From positions 1 through 9,164 of the forward strand of contig JAEZJR010000322.1 in the NCBI GenBank assembly GCA_023415725.1: a DNA stretch of 9,164 nucleotides, in the 5' to 3' direction. This document shows, one piece after another, positions 1 to 5,536 of the stretch. The DNA comes from Acidobacteriota bacterium. GTDB lineage: Bacteria; Acidobacteriota; Blastocatellia; Pyrinomonadales; Pyrinomonadaceae. Position 1 is the stretch's first letter. The number at the start of each line of letters is the position of its first letter. Below the pieces are notes generated by a model. The model worked only from the letters and a program-made list of their open reading frames with translations. It did not search any database and was not told the DNA's origin. Position numbers and translations under genes: made by a program.

Positions 1-2
1 TC

Positions 3-1880
3 CCGAAGCTTTCCGGAGTGCGGAAGGCTGGGCACGGGTATGTCGCGAAATGCCCATCCCACGACGACGGGAAGCAAAGCCTGTCGATCGCGGAGAGCGA
101 CGGACGTATTTTACTTTATTGCCACAAGCGATGCACCACGGAGAGCATCGTGAATGCGTTGGGGCTCACGTGGAGGGACCTGTTCGACAAGTCCATCACG
201 GAGCCGTCGAAGAACTCGCTAGGTGAATCGATAAATAACACTCACGTGAGTGGTGACGGCTTCGCTCACGTTAGAGCCTCCCAAGGGAGGATACAGACCA
301 TTTACCCTTACGTCGATGAAGAAGGTCGCCTTCTTTACGAGAACGTAAGGCTGTACCCGAAGAACTTCCGGCAACGCCGGTTCGACGTGGGAGGGGAACC
401 GGTATGGAACCTCGAAGGGGTGAGGCGTGTGCCTTACAGGCTCCCCGAGATCATCAAGGGTGTCGAAGCGGGAGCCGATGTTTTCCTCTGCGAGGGGGAG
501 AAGGACGCGGACGCTCTCGCGGAGCTCGGGTTCGTCGCTTCGAGCTTCAAGAACTGGACGGAGGACTTCAACCAATACGTCCAGGGCCGGCACGTGATCA
601 TCTGCCGCGACCACGACGTCCCGGGCGTGACGCAGTCGAACGAGGCGGCACGGATACTGCTCCGATCGGCAGCCTCGGTGAAGGTGCTGGACATGTTCCC
701 CGACCGGGAACTGCCGGACAAGCACGGGCTGGATATATCGGATTACATCCGGTGGTGCGTCGAGGCGGAAGGTGCGGACGAGGACACCCTGAAGGAACGC
801 ATCTGTGTCGCCGTTGACCACACCCCAGCGTGGAAGGACCCGAAGGCGGTGAAGTGCACGGACTACTTCGTCGTGCGGGGCGGGAACGACTGGATGGACC
901 GGTCGAAGTCGCAGCCGATCCCGAAGAAGCTGTTCGGTGAGTTCTGGTTCGAGAACGAGCTGTGCATCCTGTTCGCGGACACGAACGTCGGGAAATCCAT
1001 CCTCGCGGTGCAGATCGCCGATGCGATCAGCCGGGGAGCGGACGCGGACGACGGCGGGGTTTTGAAGAACACCGTCCCCGCACAGAAGGTGGTCTACTTC
1101 GACTTCGAGCTCACGGCGAAGCAGTTCGAAGCCCGCTTCTCGGAAACGGTGCCCGGCTCGGACGAGTACACGAACCATTACCTGTGGCACGCGAACTTCT
1201 ACCGTGCGGAGATCAACCCCGAGACGGCGGACATCGGCGGGCACGCGAAGTTCGAGGACTTCCTGAACGCCGCCCTCGAAGCGACGATCGAATCGTCAGG
1301 GGCGAAGGTGCTGGTGGTGGACAACCTCACCTACCTGCGGGACGAGACGGAGAACGCCCGGAACGCCCTGCCGATGATGAAGTACCTGAAAAAGCTGAAG
1401 TCCAAATACGGGCTGTCGATACTCGCCTTGGCCCACACCCCGAAACGCGACTCGTCGAAGCCCTTGGGGCGTAACGACCTGCAGGGGTCGAAGATGATCA
1501 TCAACTTCTGCGATTCCTCGTTCGCGATCGGGGAGAGTGCGAGGCAGCCGGGGGTCCGATACCTGAAGCAGATCAAGGCACGCAACACGGAGATCATCTA
1601 CCACACGGAGAACGTGCTGATGGCGGCGGTGGAGAAGGACGTGAACTTCCTCAAGTTCAAGTTCGGGGAGACGGCGGAGGAGAGCGAACACTTACGCGTC
1701 TTCACCGATCAGGTCCGCGACGCGATCAAGCAGCAGGTGAAGGAGCTGTCGGCGAGCGGGCTCTCGAACCGGAAGATCGCGGCGAAACTCGGGATCAGCC
1801 ATATGAGCGTCGGGCGGTACCTGAAGGCGGATGGAACAGTTCCGGTTGAGCCGGGCGTTCCACTCGCGATCGAACCGTAA
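3..1880 (+). CDS. TOPRIM primase / RecA-like helicase of a mobile element, 5' end outside window
   Basis: Probable replication protein that primes and unwinds element DNA in the cytoplasm. Numbering from the GTG at 18: a zinc-finger-like cluster (C12, H15, C35, H36, C39, in CPSHDD and YCHKRC); a TOPRIM domain around 150-225 with CEGEKD (E159) and RDHD (D198, D200); a RecA/RepA-like ATPase from about 305 with Walker A ADTNVGKS (K326), Walker B VLVVDNL (D435) and LAHTPKR (H473); and a C-terminal helix-turn-helix around 584-603 (SNRKIAAKLGISHMSVGRYL). The GTG is probably not the true start: the frame stays open to the window edge and the upstream codons read PKLSG, fitting the usual KLSGVRKAG lead-in to this zinc finger. 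The order Zn-TOPRIM-RecA is known from phage and plasmid primase-helicases, and the ATPase resembles AAA proteins of Bacteroidetes mobilizable elements (from memory). No mobilization or integrase gene is visible nearby. Domain calls are firm; the element type is inference. Confidence 0.88.
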   Translation, partial: PKLSGVRKAGHGYVAKCPSHDDGKQSLSIAESDGRILLYCHKRCTTESIVNALGLTWRDLFDKSITEPSKNSLGESINNTHVSGDGFAHVRASQGRIQTIYPYVDEEGRLLYENVRLYPKNFRQRRFDVGGEPVWNLEGVRRVPYRLPEIIKGVEAGADVFLCEGEKDADALAELGFVASSFKNWTEDFNQYVQGRHVIICRDHDVPGVTQSNEAARILLRSAASVKVLDMFPDRELPDKHGLDISDYIRWCVEAEGADEDTLKERICVAVDHTPAWKDPKAVKCTDYFVVRGGNDWMDRSKSQPIPKKLFGEFWFENELCILFADTNVGKSILAVQIADAISRGADADDGGVLKNTVPAQKVVYFDFELTAKQFEARFSETVPGSDEYTNHYLWHANFYRAEINPETADIGGHAKFEDFLNAALEATIESSGAKVLVVDNLTYLRDETENARNALPMMKYLKKLKSKYGLSILALAHTPKRDSSKPLGRNDLQGSKMIINFCDSSFAIGESARQPGVRYLKQIKARNTEIIYHTENVLMAAVEKDVNFLKFKFGETAEESEHLRVFTDQVRDAIKQQVKELSASGLSNRKIAAKLGISHMSVGRYLKADGTVPVEPGVPLAIEP

Positions 1881-1909
1881 CGGTCGGCACACCTGAAACT
1901 GTGCCATCC
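1829..1909. repeat. imperfect inverted repeat straddling the primase-helicase stop codon
   Basis: Arms 1829-1841 and 1897-1909 pair at 12 of 13 positions (GGATGG with CCATCC, then ACAGTT with AACTGT, with one A/G mismatch between) around a 55-nt loop containing the TAA at 1878-1880. A shorter competing hairpin is perfect: GGCACA (1886-1891) and TGTGCC (1900-1905) with loop CCTGAAAC. There is no T-tract after it, so it is not a standard intrinsic terminator. It could be an operator, an mRNA 3' structure or a recombination site. Confidence 0.4.
1876..1905 (+). repeat. direct repeat, copy A (pairs with 4366-4396)
   Basis: CGTAAC, six bases, CACACCTGAAACTGT (1888-1902), one base, CC. Copy B has CGTAAC, seven bases, the same 15-mer, one base, CC. 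This copy overlaps the stop codon of the primase-helicase gene and precedes the 208-aa gene. An exact 15-mer match is unlikely by chance in 9 kb (roughly 0.04 expected under equal base use), and the flanking agreement makes it stronger. Confidence 0.6.
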
Positions 1910-1955
1910 ACTCTCCCCGACCCACCTAACTGGAAATCAAACCAATCAAGGAAAC

Positions 1956-2582
1956 ATGAAAATGAAGAACAATATATCTGTCGAATTCACAAAGAAAGTG
2001 GCCATGCTCCGCATCGCGAGGCTGGTCAACGCCCTCTCGTTCTGCGAGCTGGTCAGGACGGCCCCGCAGCCTTACGCCAACCGGGACCACGCCCGGCTGC
2101 AGAAGATCTTCGTGCAGTGGCTGATGGGCGGGTACCTCTACGAAGCGGTGCACCTGATCGACGACCTCGCGGAGAACTTCGGGACCTCGTACCCCTTCCG
2201 GGAGCTGATGCGGTTCGCGGCGACGATGCGGCCTTACCGGGAGCTGTTCGCGGAGATGAACTGCTCCCCCGCTTTCACGATGGACTGGGGCGGGGCCACA
2301 TCCGAGCGGATCTGCGAAACGCTGCACTTCGAGACGAAGCAGCTCGCGGAATGGATGGTCGGCGGGAACCCCCGCATCCCCGTCTACGCCGAGGCGGCCA
2401 ACCTGGACGCGAAGTGGGTGTACGAACTGGTAAAGCAGTTCATGGACCCGGTCACGATCAACGAGACGATCCCCGACGGGCTCGACCTCTTCTCCAAGAT
2501 GTTCCGCCTCGCCGCCGTCACCTTCATCGAAGGGCAGGCCCTCGGACGTGCCCCGGAAGAGGAACAGACCGTGGGAGCCTAA
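1956..2582 (+). CDS. uncharacterised 208-aa mobile-element protein
   Basis: I do not recognise this family. The protein looks mostly alpha-helical and soluble, with no signal peptide or membrane segment. It is rich in aromatic residues and has several amphipathic helices (for example RLQKIFVQWLMGGYLYEAVH) and an acidic tail. Codon use is GC-rich like the primase-helicase gene 75 bp upstream, so the two are likely one transcription unit. AAGGA at 1948-1952 lies only 3 bases from the ATG at 1956 but 9 bases from the in-frame ATG at 1962, so the second may be the real start (206 aa). Its 3' end converges with the minus-strand PIN gene. Position suggests a replication accessory or regulatory role, but nothing in the sequence shows it. 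Confidence 0.75.
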   Translation: MKMKNNISVEFTKKVAMLRIARLVNALSFCELVRTAPQPYANRDHARLQKIFVQWLMGGYLYEAVHLIDDLAENFGTSYPFRELMRFAATMRPYRELFAEMNCSPAFTMDWGGATSERICETLHFETKQLAEWMVGGNPRIPVYAEAANLDAKWVYELVKQFMDPVTINETIPDGLDLFSKMFRLAAVTFIEGQALGRAPEEEQTVGA

Positions 2583-2667
2583 GGCGGGCTTGTGCCGGCC
2601 AGCGGATGATGCTACATTTCCCTCATTCTTCATGGGGGCCTTCTCCGGAACCTATGGGATAAAGGGT

Positions 2668-2701
2668 ACGAACGCCTCGGGAGCAATCTCGGGGCGTTCG
2701 T
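2668..2701. terminator. long hairpin between convergent genes, possible bidirectional terminator
   Basis: Arms 2668-2682 and 2687-2701 form a 15-bp RNA stem (ACGAACGCC at the base, two G-U pairs near the middle) closed by a GCAA tetraloop of the stable GNRA class. It lies 86 bases past the stop of the 208-aa gene and 80 bases past the 3' end of the PIN gene on the other strand. No T-run follows on the plus strand (TGTGTATAGG); on the minus strand ACCCTTTAT follows. It could be a weak terminator for either gene or a stabilising 3' structure. Confidence 0.45.
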
Positions 2702-2780
2702 GTGTATAGGGTTGTCGAGAACCGGTGGAGTCACACACTGCCCGGTTAAGCACCTGCAGGGACCATGCCTTCTATGAACG

Positions 2781-3842
2781 TCAGAATGGAAACGAGAGCA
2801 GTTGAAGACTTGCCCTTAGGGCCTTGATTTTCGCCTCTTTATCCTCATTCTTTACTGAACGACCTTTGAGGATTTCGACTAGTGCCTCCGCTCTATGATG
2901 CGAAATCCATTCCGAGTGCTTAGTGACGATATCAGTTAACAGCTGCAGTACATCATCATCCAGAATGATCGCGTTAATTTGGTCGTTCGAGATATAAGCG
3001 TCGAGAATCGCCTCGGTCTGTGGTTTACTGAACTGGTCTATTCCCGACAATCGACTGATTGTTTCATGCGTTCCGGAATAACTGCCGCTGTCCACAAAAT
3101 CGCGGACTGCGAGTTCTTTTTCCAGTTCTGAAGCCAAATCAATCTCCGGAAAGTGCTTTAAGGTGAATGTGGAAATCTGTGTATACAGAAAAAGCCGTCC
3201 GTTAGCGTGCTTCTCCCATTCGGACGCTAAGAAGCTCTTGGGTCGCTCCTTGTCGAACTCACTCGCCCAATCCGAGTCCGAGGTGATGACATGGAGGTCG
3301 TTTCGGGACGGATCGCGATTGAGAGGCGTTTCCTTTTTTGGGAAGAGTTGTAGTATTGACTCCCAATTGATCTGATCGCCGATGGTCTCAGACTTCTTCC
3401 CAGGCGGGTTACCCTTGAATTTTCTCGCCATAGCGAGCTTCAGTACTGTTTCGGTGACATCAATACATTCAGAGGAATCAAAGATCTGCTTGATTACCTC
3501 ATCCGCCTTTAGGCAACCCTTTCGCTTATCGAGATCCAATTGAGCCAGGATTTTCTTTTTCGCCGCGGCGAACTCCCTTTTCGCCGTTTCTAACTCCGCA
3601 TATTCTGGGTAGGACTTGATCATTTGAGGGAAGGCTTTGAAGTCAGGCTGCGAAAACTCTTTGAGAGCCTTTTCAATTTTGTTTGCCCGATTGCGGTCAA
3701 ACTCATCGATCACTTGTTGCGGGAGAAGTAGTCGAATCTTCCCAGCACCAGTTAGAACAACTATCTTCCGTAGTTCTTCGAGGTCTTCGTTTGAGAAATC
3801 GAAGAAGTTAAGGAAGATTTGAGTGTCAATAAATACATTCAT
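2781..3842 (-). CDS. PIN-domain ribonuclease, DUF4935-like (cargo gene)
   Basis: Predicted metal-dependent RNase of the PIN fold. The N-terminus MNVFIDTQIF gives the first acidic residue (D6), VIDEFDRN the second (E47), IGDQINWE at 154-161 the third (D156), and ITSDSDW at 186-192 the last strand and acidic pair (D189, D191). The usual DTN is DTQ here. At 353 aa it is far longer than VapC toxins (about 130 aa), with a charged helical insert (about 50-130) and a helical C-terminal region after 200. This matches stand-alone DUF4935-type PIN proteins, and no antitoxin gene lies beside it. Base composition differs from its neighbours: 3121-3180 has 25 G+C of 60, against 39 of 60 at 1261-1320 in the primase gene, which suggests separate acquisition. 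No clear Shine-Dalgarno precedes the ATG. An RNA-cleaving defence or stress role is inference from the family and context. Confidence 0.82.
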   Translation of the reverse strand: MNVFIDTQIFLNFFDFSNEDLEELRKIVVLTGAGKIRLLLPQQVIDEFDRNRANKIEKALKEFSQPDFKAFPQMIKSYPEYAELETAKREFAAAKKKILAQLDLDKRKGCLKADEVIKQIFDSSECIDVTETVLKLAMARKFKGNPPGKKSETIGDQINWESILQLFPKKETPLNRDPSRNDLHVITSDSDWASEFDKERPKSFLASEWEKHANGRLFLYTQISTFTLKHFPEIDLASELEKELAVRDFVDSGSYSGTHETISRLSGIDQFSKPQTEAILDAYISNDQINAIILDDDVLQLLTDIVTKHSEWISHHRAEALVEILKGRSVKNEDKEAKIKALRASLQLLSFPF

Positions 3843-3876
3843 CGAGATGGGCTACGGTCCGCAGAAATTTACCGAA

Positions 3877-3905
3877 AATGTAGCATCGAGGAACCCATAA
3901 GACAA
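3877..3905 (-). promoter_or_regulatory. candidate sigma70-type promoter of the PIN gene
   Basis: Read on the minus strand, TTGTCT (3900-3905) and TACATT (3877-3882) are separated by exactly 17 bases, each matching 4 of 6 consensus positions. Transcription would begin near 3870, giving a leader of roughly 28 nt. Prediction by eye only; promoter consensus in this host is unknown. Confidence 0.35.
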
Positions 3906-3958
3906 CTGAATGATCGATCGCGGTACGATTTGAGTAGACAGGGCAAGTCGCAGCCAAG

Positions 3959-4105
3959 TCAAATGGCCTTTTCCACCTTGCGTTTCCACTCGTAGGTGAT
4001 CCAGGTCTTGTTGGCTTTCGGGGTAAAGGTGAGGGTGTGGATACCCCACGATAGGAAAATGGGAGGCCGAATTAACGGACCTCCCCAATGGCACCCGTGC
4101 TGGAG
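3959..4105 (-). pseudogene. possible 3' remnant of a lost gene
   Basis: On the minus strand, 27 codons from 4042 down to the TGA at 3959-3961 read like real protein and end ANKTWITYEWKRKVEKAI. They use the codons favoured by the primase-helicase gene (gcc, aac, aag, acc, atc, tac, gag). The frame stays open to a TGA at 4106-4108, but the part above 4042 is less protein-like and no start or RBS is seen. I cannot name the family. It lies just upstream of the AT-rich PIN gene, as if an older gene was lost when that gene arrived. It may also be chance. Confidence 0.3.
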
Positions 4106-4208
4106 TCAAAGTGCTACCCGTCCCCGGGGTGCCCAAGCGGATGATACTTCGGTGTATAGAACCAATCGAGCGGAGTCTCCAGTAACTGCGAAGCAAAGGC
4201 ATGTGAAA

Positions 4209-4235
4209 AGCCGGGCGTTTTGGGGACGTCCGGCT
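4209..4235 (+). terminator. terminator-like hairpin
   Basis: AGCCGGGCGT (4209-4218) pairs with ACGTCCGGCT (4226-4235) over 10 bp with one G-U pair and a 7-base loop. CTTCGATTTG follows, only a weak U-tract, and AAA precedes. No coding gene on the plus strand ends just upstream, so if it works it ends an unseen transcript or is a relic. Confidence 0.35.
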
Positions 4236-4365
4236 CTTCGATTTGTGCCGTCAGATACCCACTACCCAAACGGCCTGATACTAGATCAGATGACATCGTT
4301 GCGATGACTCGGAAGTGAAGATAAAGGCATCTTGCGGCCAAGTCAAGCGGGTACTCACCTTCGAG

Positions 4366-4396
4366 CGTAACACTTTGCCACACCTGAAACTGTTCC
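4366..4396 (+). repeat. direct repeat, copy B (pairs with 1876-1905)
   Basis: Contains the exact 15-mer CACACCTGAAACTGT at 4379-4393, with CGTAAC upstream and CC downstream as in copy A. Upstream similarity may reach further (CTCACCTTCGAGCGTAAC here against CTCGCGATCGAACCGTAAC at copy A). Unlike copy A it lacks the flanking 6-bp dyad, so what is conserved is the sequence rather than the hairpin. It lies about 220 bp ahead of the 89-aa gene. Confidence 0.6.
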
Positions 4397-4457
4397 GTTA
4401 CACCCGGACGGGGAGGATAAGAGCGAGGGGTTCGTCGGTATTCGTGCTATCTTTGTT

Positions 4458-4554
4458 ATAAGCGAATATCGTTTCGCTTATGGCGGTCCCATCCGTATCG
4501 GGACGTTCGGCGGCCGCTTCCAGCTTGCTACATAACCACTTGAGCCACGTAGCA
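4458..4554 (+). promoter_or_regulatory. three consecutive hairpins or dyads upstream of the 89-aa gene
   Basis: ATAAGCGAA (4458-4466) and TTCGCTTAT (4473-4481) form a perfect 9-bp dyad with 6-base spacer. GTCCC (4486-4490) pairs with GGGAC (4500-4504). TGCTAC (4526-4531) pairs with GTAGCA (4549-4554). The first has the form of a repressor operator and overlaps a TATAAG that could be a -10 element. Together they could instead be a structured 5' leader. No known riboswitch motif is recognised. Confidence 0.35.
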
Positions 4555-4615
4555 CCCGGCCCGATCAGTTATCCAGCTAACCTACCCTGCGGAGAACCGA
4601 AAGGAGCCCCTCACG

Positions 4616-4885
4616 ATGGCTACCGAACAACTGGAAGAGTCTGCACTCTCGCGTCTTAAGTCGATATCTGAGGAACTGCAAGGCATAAACGCCGAGATCG
4701 TCGGGAACCTGGAAGTGCTTCAGGTGAGGGACGGGCTCGTCAAGGCACTGATCACACGGTGCGACGGGATCGCCTTGGAACTGGACGCGATCCAGATGGA
4801 GCTTGGGCACCCGCTCCCCTGGACGCCGGCCGCGGAAACGGAAAGCCCCGACACGTCATCGGACGGATCAGGGCTGGTGCCATAA
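4616..4885 (+). CDS. small helical (coiled-coil) orphan protein, 89 aa
   Basis: Not recognised. Residues 1 to about 65 form heptad-like amphipathic helices (ESALSRLKSISEELQGINAE, then LELDAIQMELG). The tail from about 66 is Pro/Ser/Asp-rich and probably disordered. There is no membrane segment or signal. Start support is good: AAGGAG at 4601-4606 lies 9 bases before the ATG. It ends in tandem stops (TAATAA, 4883-4888). It converges with the minus-strand 81-aa gene, with only 13 bases between them. Codon use is GC-rich like the primase-helicase gene. The helix-plus-tail design suggests a protein-binding or oligomerising accessory factor of the element; that is inference. Confidence 0.7.
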   Translation: MATEQLEESALSRLKSISEELQGINAEIVGNLEVLQVRDGLVKALITRCDGIALELDAIQMELGHPLPWTPAAETESPDTSSDGSGLVP

Positions 4886-4898
4886 TAACTTTATCGAT

Positions 4899-5144
4899 CT
4901 ATTCTTCGGGTTCGGTATGGCCGTCGGCGTCGAGTTTGTGCTTGAGCCGCCGCTGTTCGTTCTCGAGGTTTTTCTGCAAGCCCTCAATGTAATCCCGGGA
5001 GGCATGATCGCCTTTGTGGGTGTGCCGGAGGAACTCGCGGGTGTTTTCCAGCATCCGCTGCGTCTCGCTGAGCATCCGCTGCACCTCAAGCCGGTCGCCG
5101 CCCGCGAACATACCGCCTTCGTCATTTTGCTTTCCGAGCGGCAT
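4899..5144 (-). CDS. small charged helical orphan protein, up to 81 aa
   Basis: Not recognised. Residues 17-72 are strongly helical, with repeated L/M spacing and high charge (RLEVQRMLSETQRMLENTRE; then LQKNLENEQRRLKHKL), probably a helical hairpin or coiled coil; the tail is acidic (EPEE). This frame reads as protein while the opposing plus-strand frames do not. The first ATG (5144) has no ribosome-binding site. The in-frame ATG at 5111 is preceded by GAAGG about 5 bases upstream and would give 70 aa beginning MFAGGDRLEV, so it may be the true start. It converges with the 89-aa gene. No function can be assigned. Confidence 0.6.
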   Translation of the reverse strand: MPLGKQNDEGGMFAGGDRLEVQRMLSETQRMLENTREFLRHTHKGDHASRDYIEGLQKNLENEQRRLKHKLDADGHTEPEE

Positions 5145-5317
5145 ATTTGGATGCTGTGGCCGCGACGGTCATGAGGGGCCGGCCTTCGAACATTTAAGTA
5201 CTTTACTTCATCTGCAAGTGTTTACAAGCCGACATATACGAATTAAGTGCGATATGTCCCCGTTAGGTAGTGGGGATTACATATATTAAATACTGTTTTG
5301 TTGAGGTAGAGATATAG

Positions 5318-5464
5318 AAGGCGACCCAGGGCAGAGACCGATGGGACGGCACGCTGACCACCAGGGAAACAGCCCGATTCGCCTTAACCCACCAGTAGCC
5401 GTTATGCTCCGCCAAACGGCTTGCAGGTATCAAGAGACCCGGCTTAGATGCCGGGTCTTTTTTT
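5318..5464 (+). ncRNA. candidate structured small RNA ending in an intrinsic terminator
   Basis: The only strong plus-strand terminator on the element side has no coding gene just ahead of it. Upstream lies nested complementarity: AAGGCGA (5318-5324) with TCGCCTT (5379-5385) as an outer stem, GGGC (5329-5332) with GCCC (5372-5375) inside it, then a separate hairpin AGCCGTT (5397-5403) with AACGGCT (5415-5421), then the terminator stem (5435-5458). This is the architecture of a 150-170-nt RNA. No known family (tmRNA, 6S, RNase P, SRP) is recognised. The 5' end is uncertain and no clear promoter was found. Alternatively it is a long 3' leader of readthrough from the 89-aa gene. Confidence 0.4.
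5435..5464 (+). terminator. strong rho-independent terminator
   Basis: AGACCCGGC (5435-5443) pairs perfectly with GCCGGGTCT (5450-5458) around loop TTAGAT, followed by seven T (5458-5464). The polarity is plus-strand. It separates upstream transcription from the 117-aa gene that begins 73 bases later. Confidence 0.88.
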
Positions 5465-5493
5465 GTACGCGAAAGACGGGTACACTGCATCGG

Positions 5494-5520
5494 GCCTGAT
5501 CTCAGGCATGCCGCTATAGA
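5494..5520 (+). promoter_or_regulatory. operator-like dyad and possible -10 of the 117-aa gene
   Basis: GCCTGA-TC-TCAGGC (5494-5507) is a perfect dyad. TATAGA (5515-5520) fits a -10 element; the -35 position would fall in GGGCCT (5492-5497), a poor match that the dyad covers. A regulator binding here would control the promoter directly. The predicted leader is very short, with the Shine-Dalgarno almost at the RNA 5' end. By eye only. Confidence 0.3.
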
Positions 5521-5536
5521 GGGAAGGAAAAGTGCG

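Larger units (their letters stand above)
3843..4615. other. 773-bp stretch with no convincing intact gene
   Basis: Open frames here (for example minus 3852-4202, plus 3996-4307, minus 4114-4383) overlap one another, lack good ribosome-binding sites and have unlikely compositions. What can be seen: a PIN promoter candidate (3877-3905), a possible decayed gene tail on the minus strand (3959-4105), a terminator-like hairpin (4209-4235), repeat copy B (4366-4396) and three consecutive hairpins (4458-4554) ahead of the 89-aa gene. Confidence 0.6.
5145..5536. other. 392-bp noncoding stretch rich in dyads
   Basis: No convincing gene. Around 5200-5300 the DNA is AT-rich. GACATAT (5231-5237) and ATATGTC (5252-5258) make a 7-bp dyad, followed by CCCC (5258-5261) against GGGG (5272-5275). 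From about 5318 comes the candidate structured RNA, its terminator, and the putative promoter region of the 117-aa gene. The stretch holds any promoter of the minus-strand 81-aa gene, but none could be placed clearly. Confidence 0.6.

Noticed and set aside
219..1244. Long minus-strand open frame inside the primase-helicase
   Set aside because: Arg/Val/Leu-rich shadow of a GC-rich gene; no motif, and the plus-strand frame has clear domains.
3852..4202. Minus-strand 116-aa frame upstream of the PIN gene
   Set aside because: Composition is not protein-like and another minus-strand frame in the same place fits coding usage better near its end.
3953..4346. Ten-base repeat GCCAAGTCAA at 3953-3962 and 4337-4346
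   Set aside because: Repeats of this length are expected by chance many times in a 9-kb window.
4803..5174. Plus-strand 123-aa frame opposite the 81-aa gene
   Set aside because: It overlaps the well-supported 89-aa gene and its Pro/Val-rich composition mirrors the charged helices on the minus strand.
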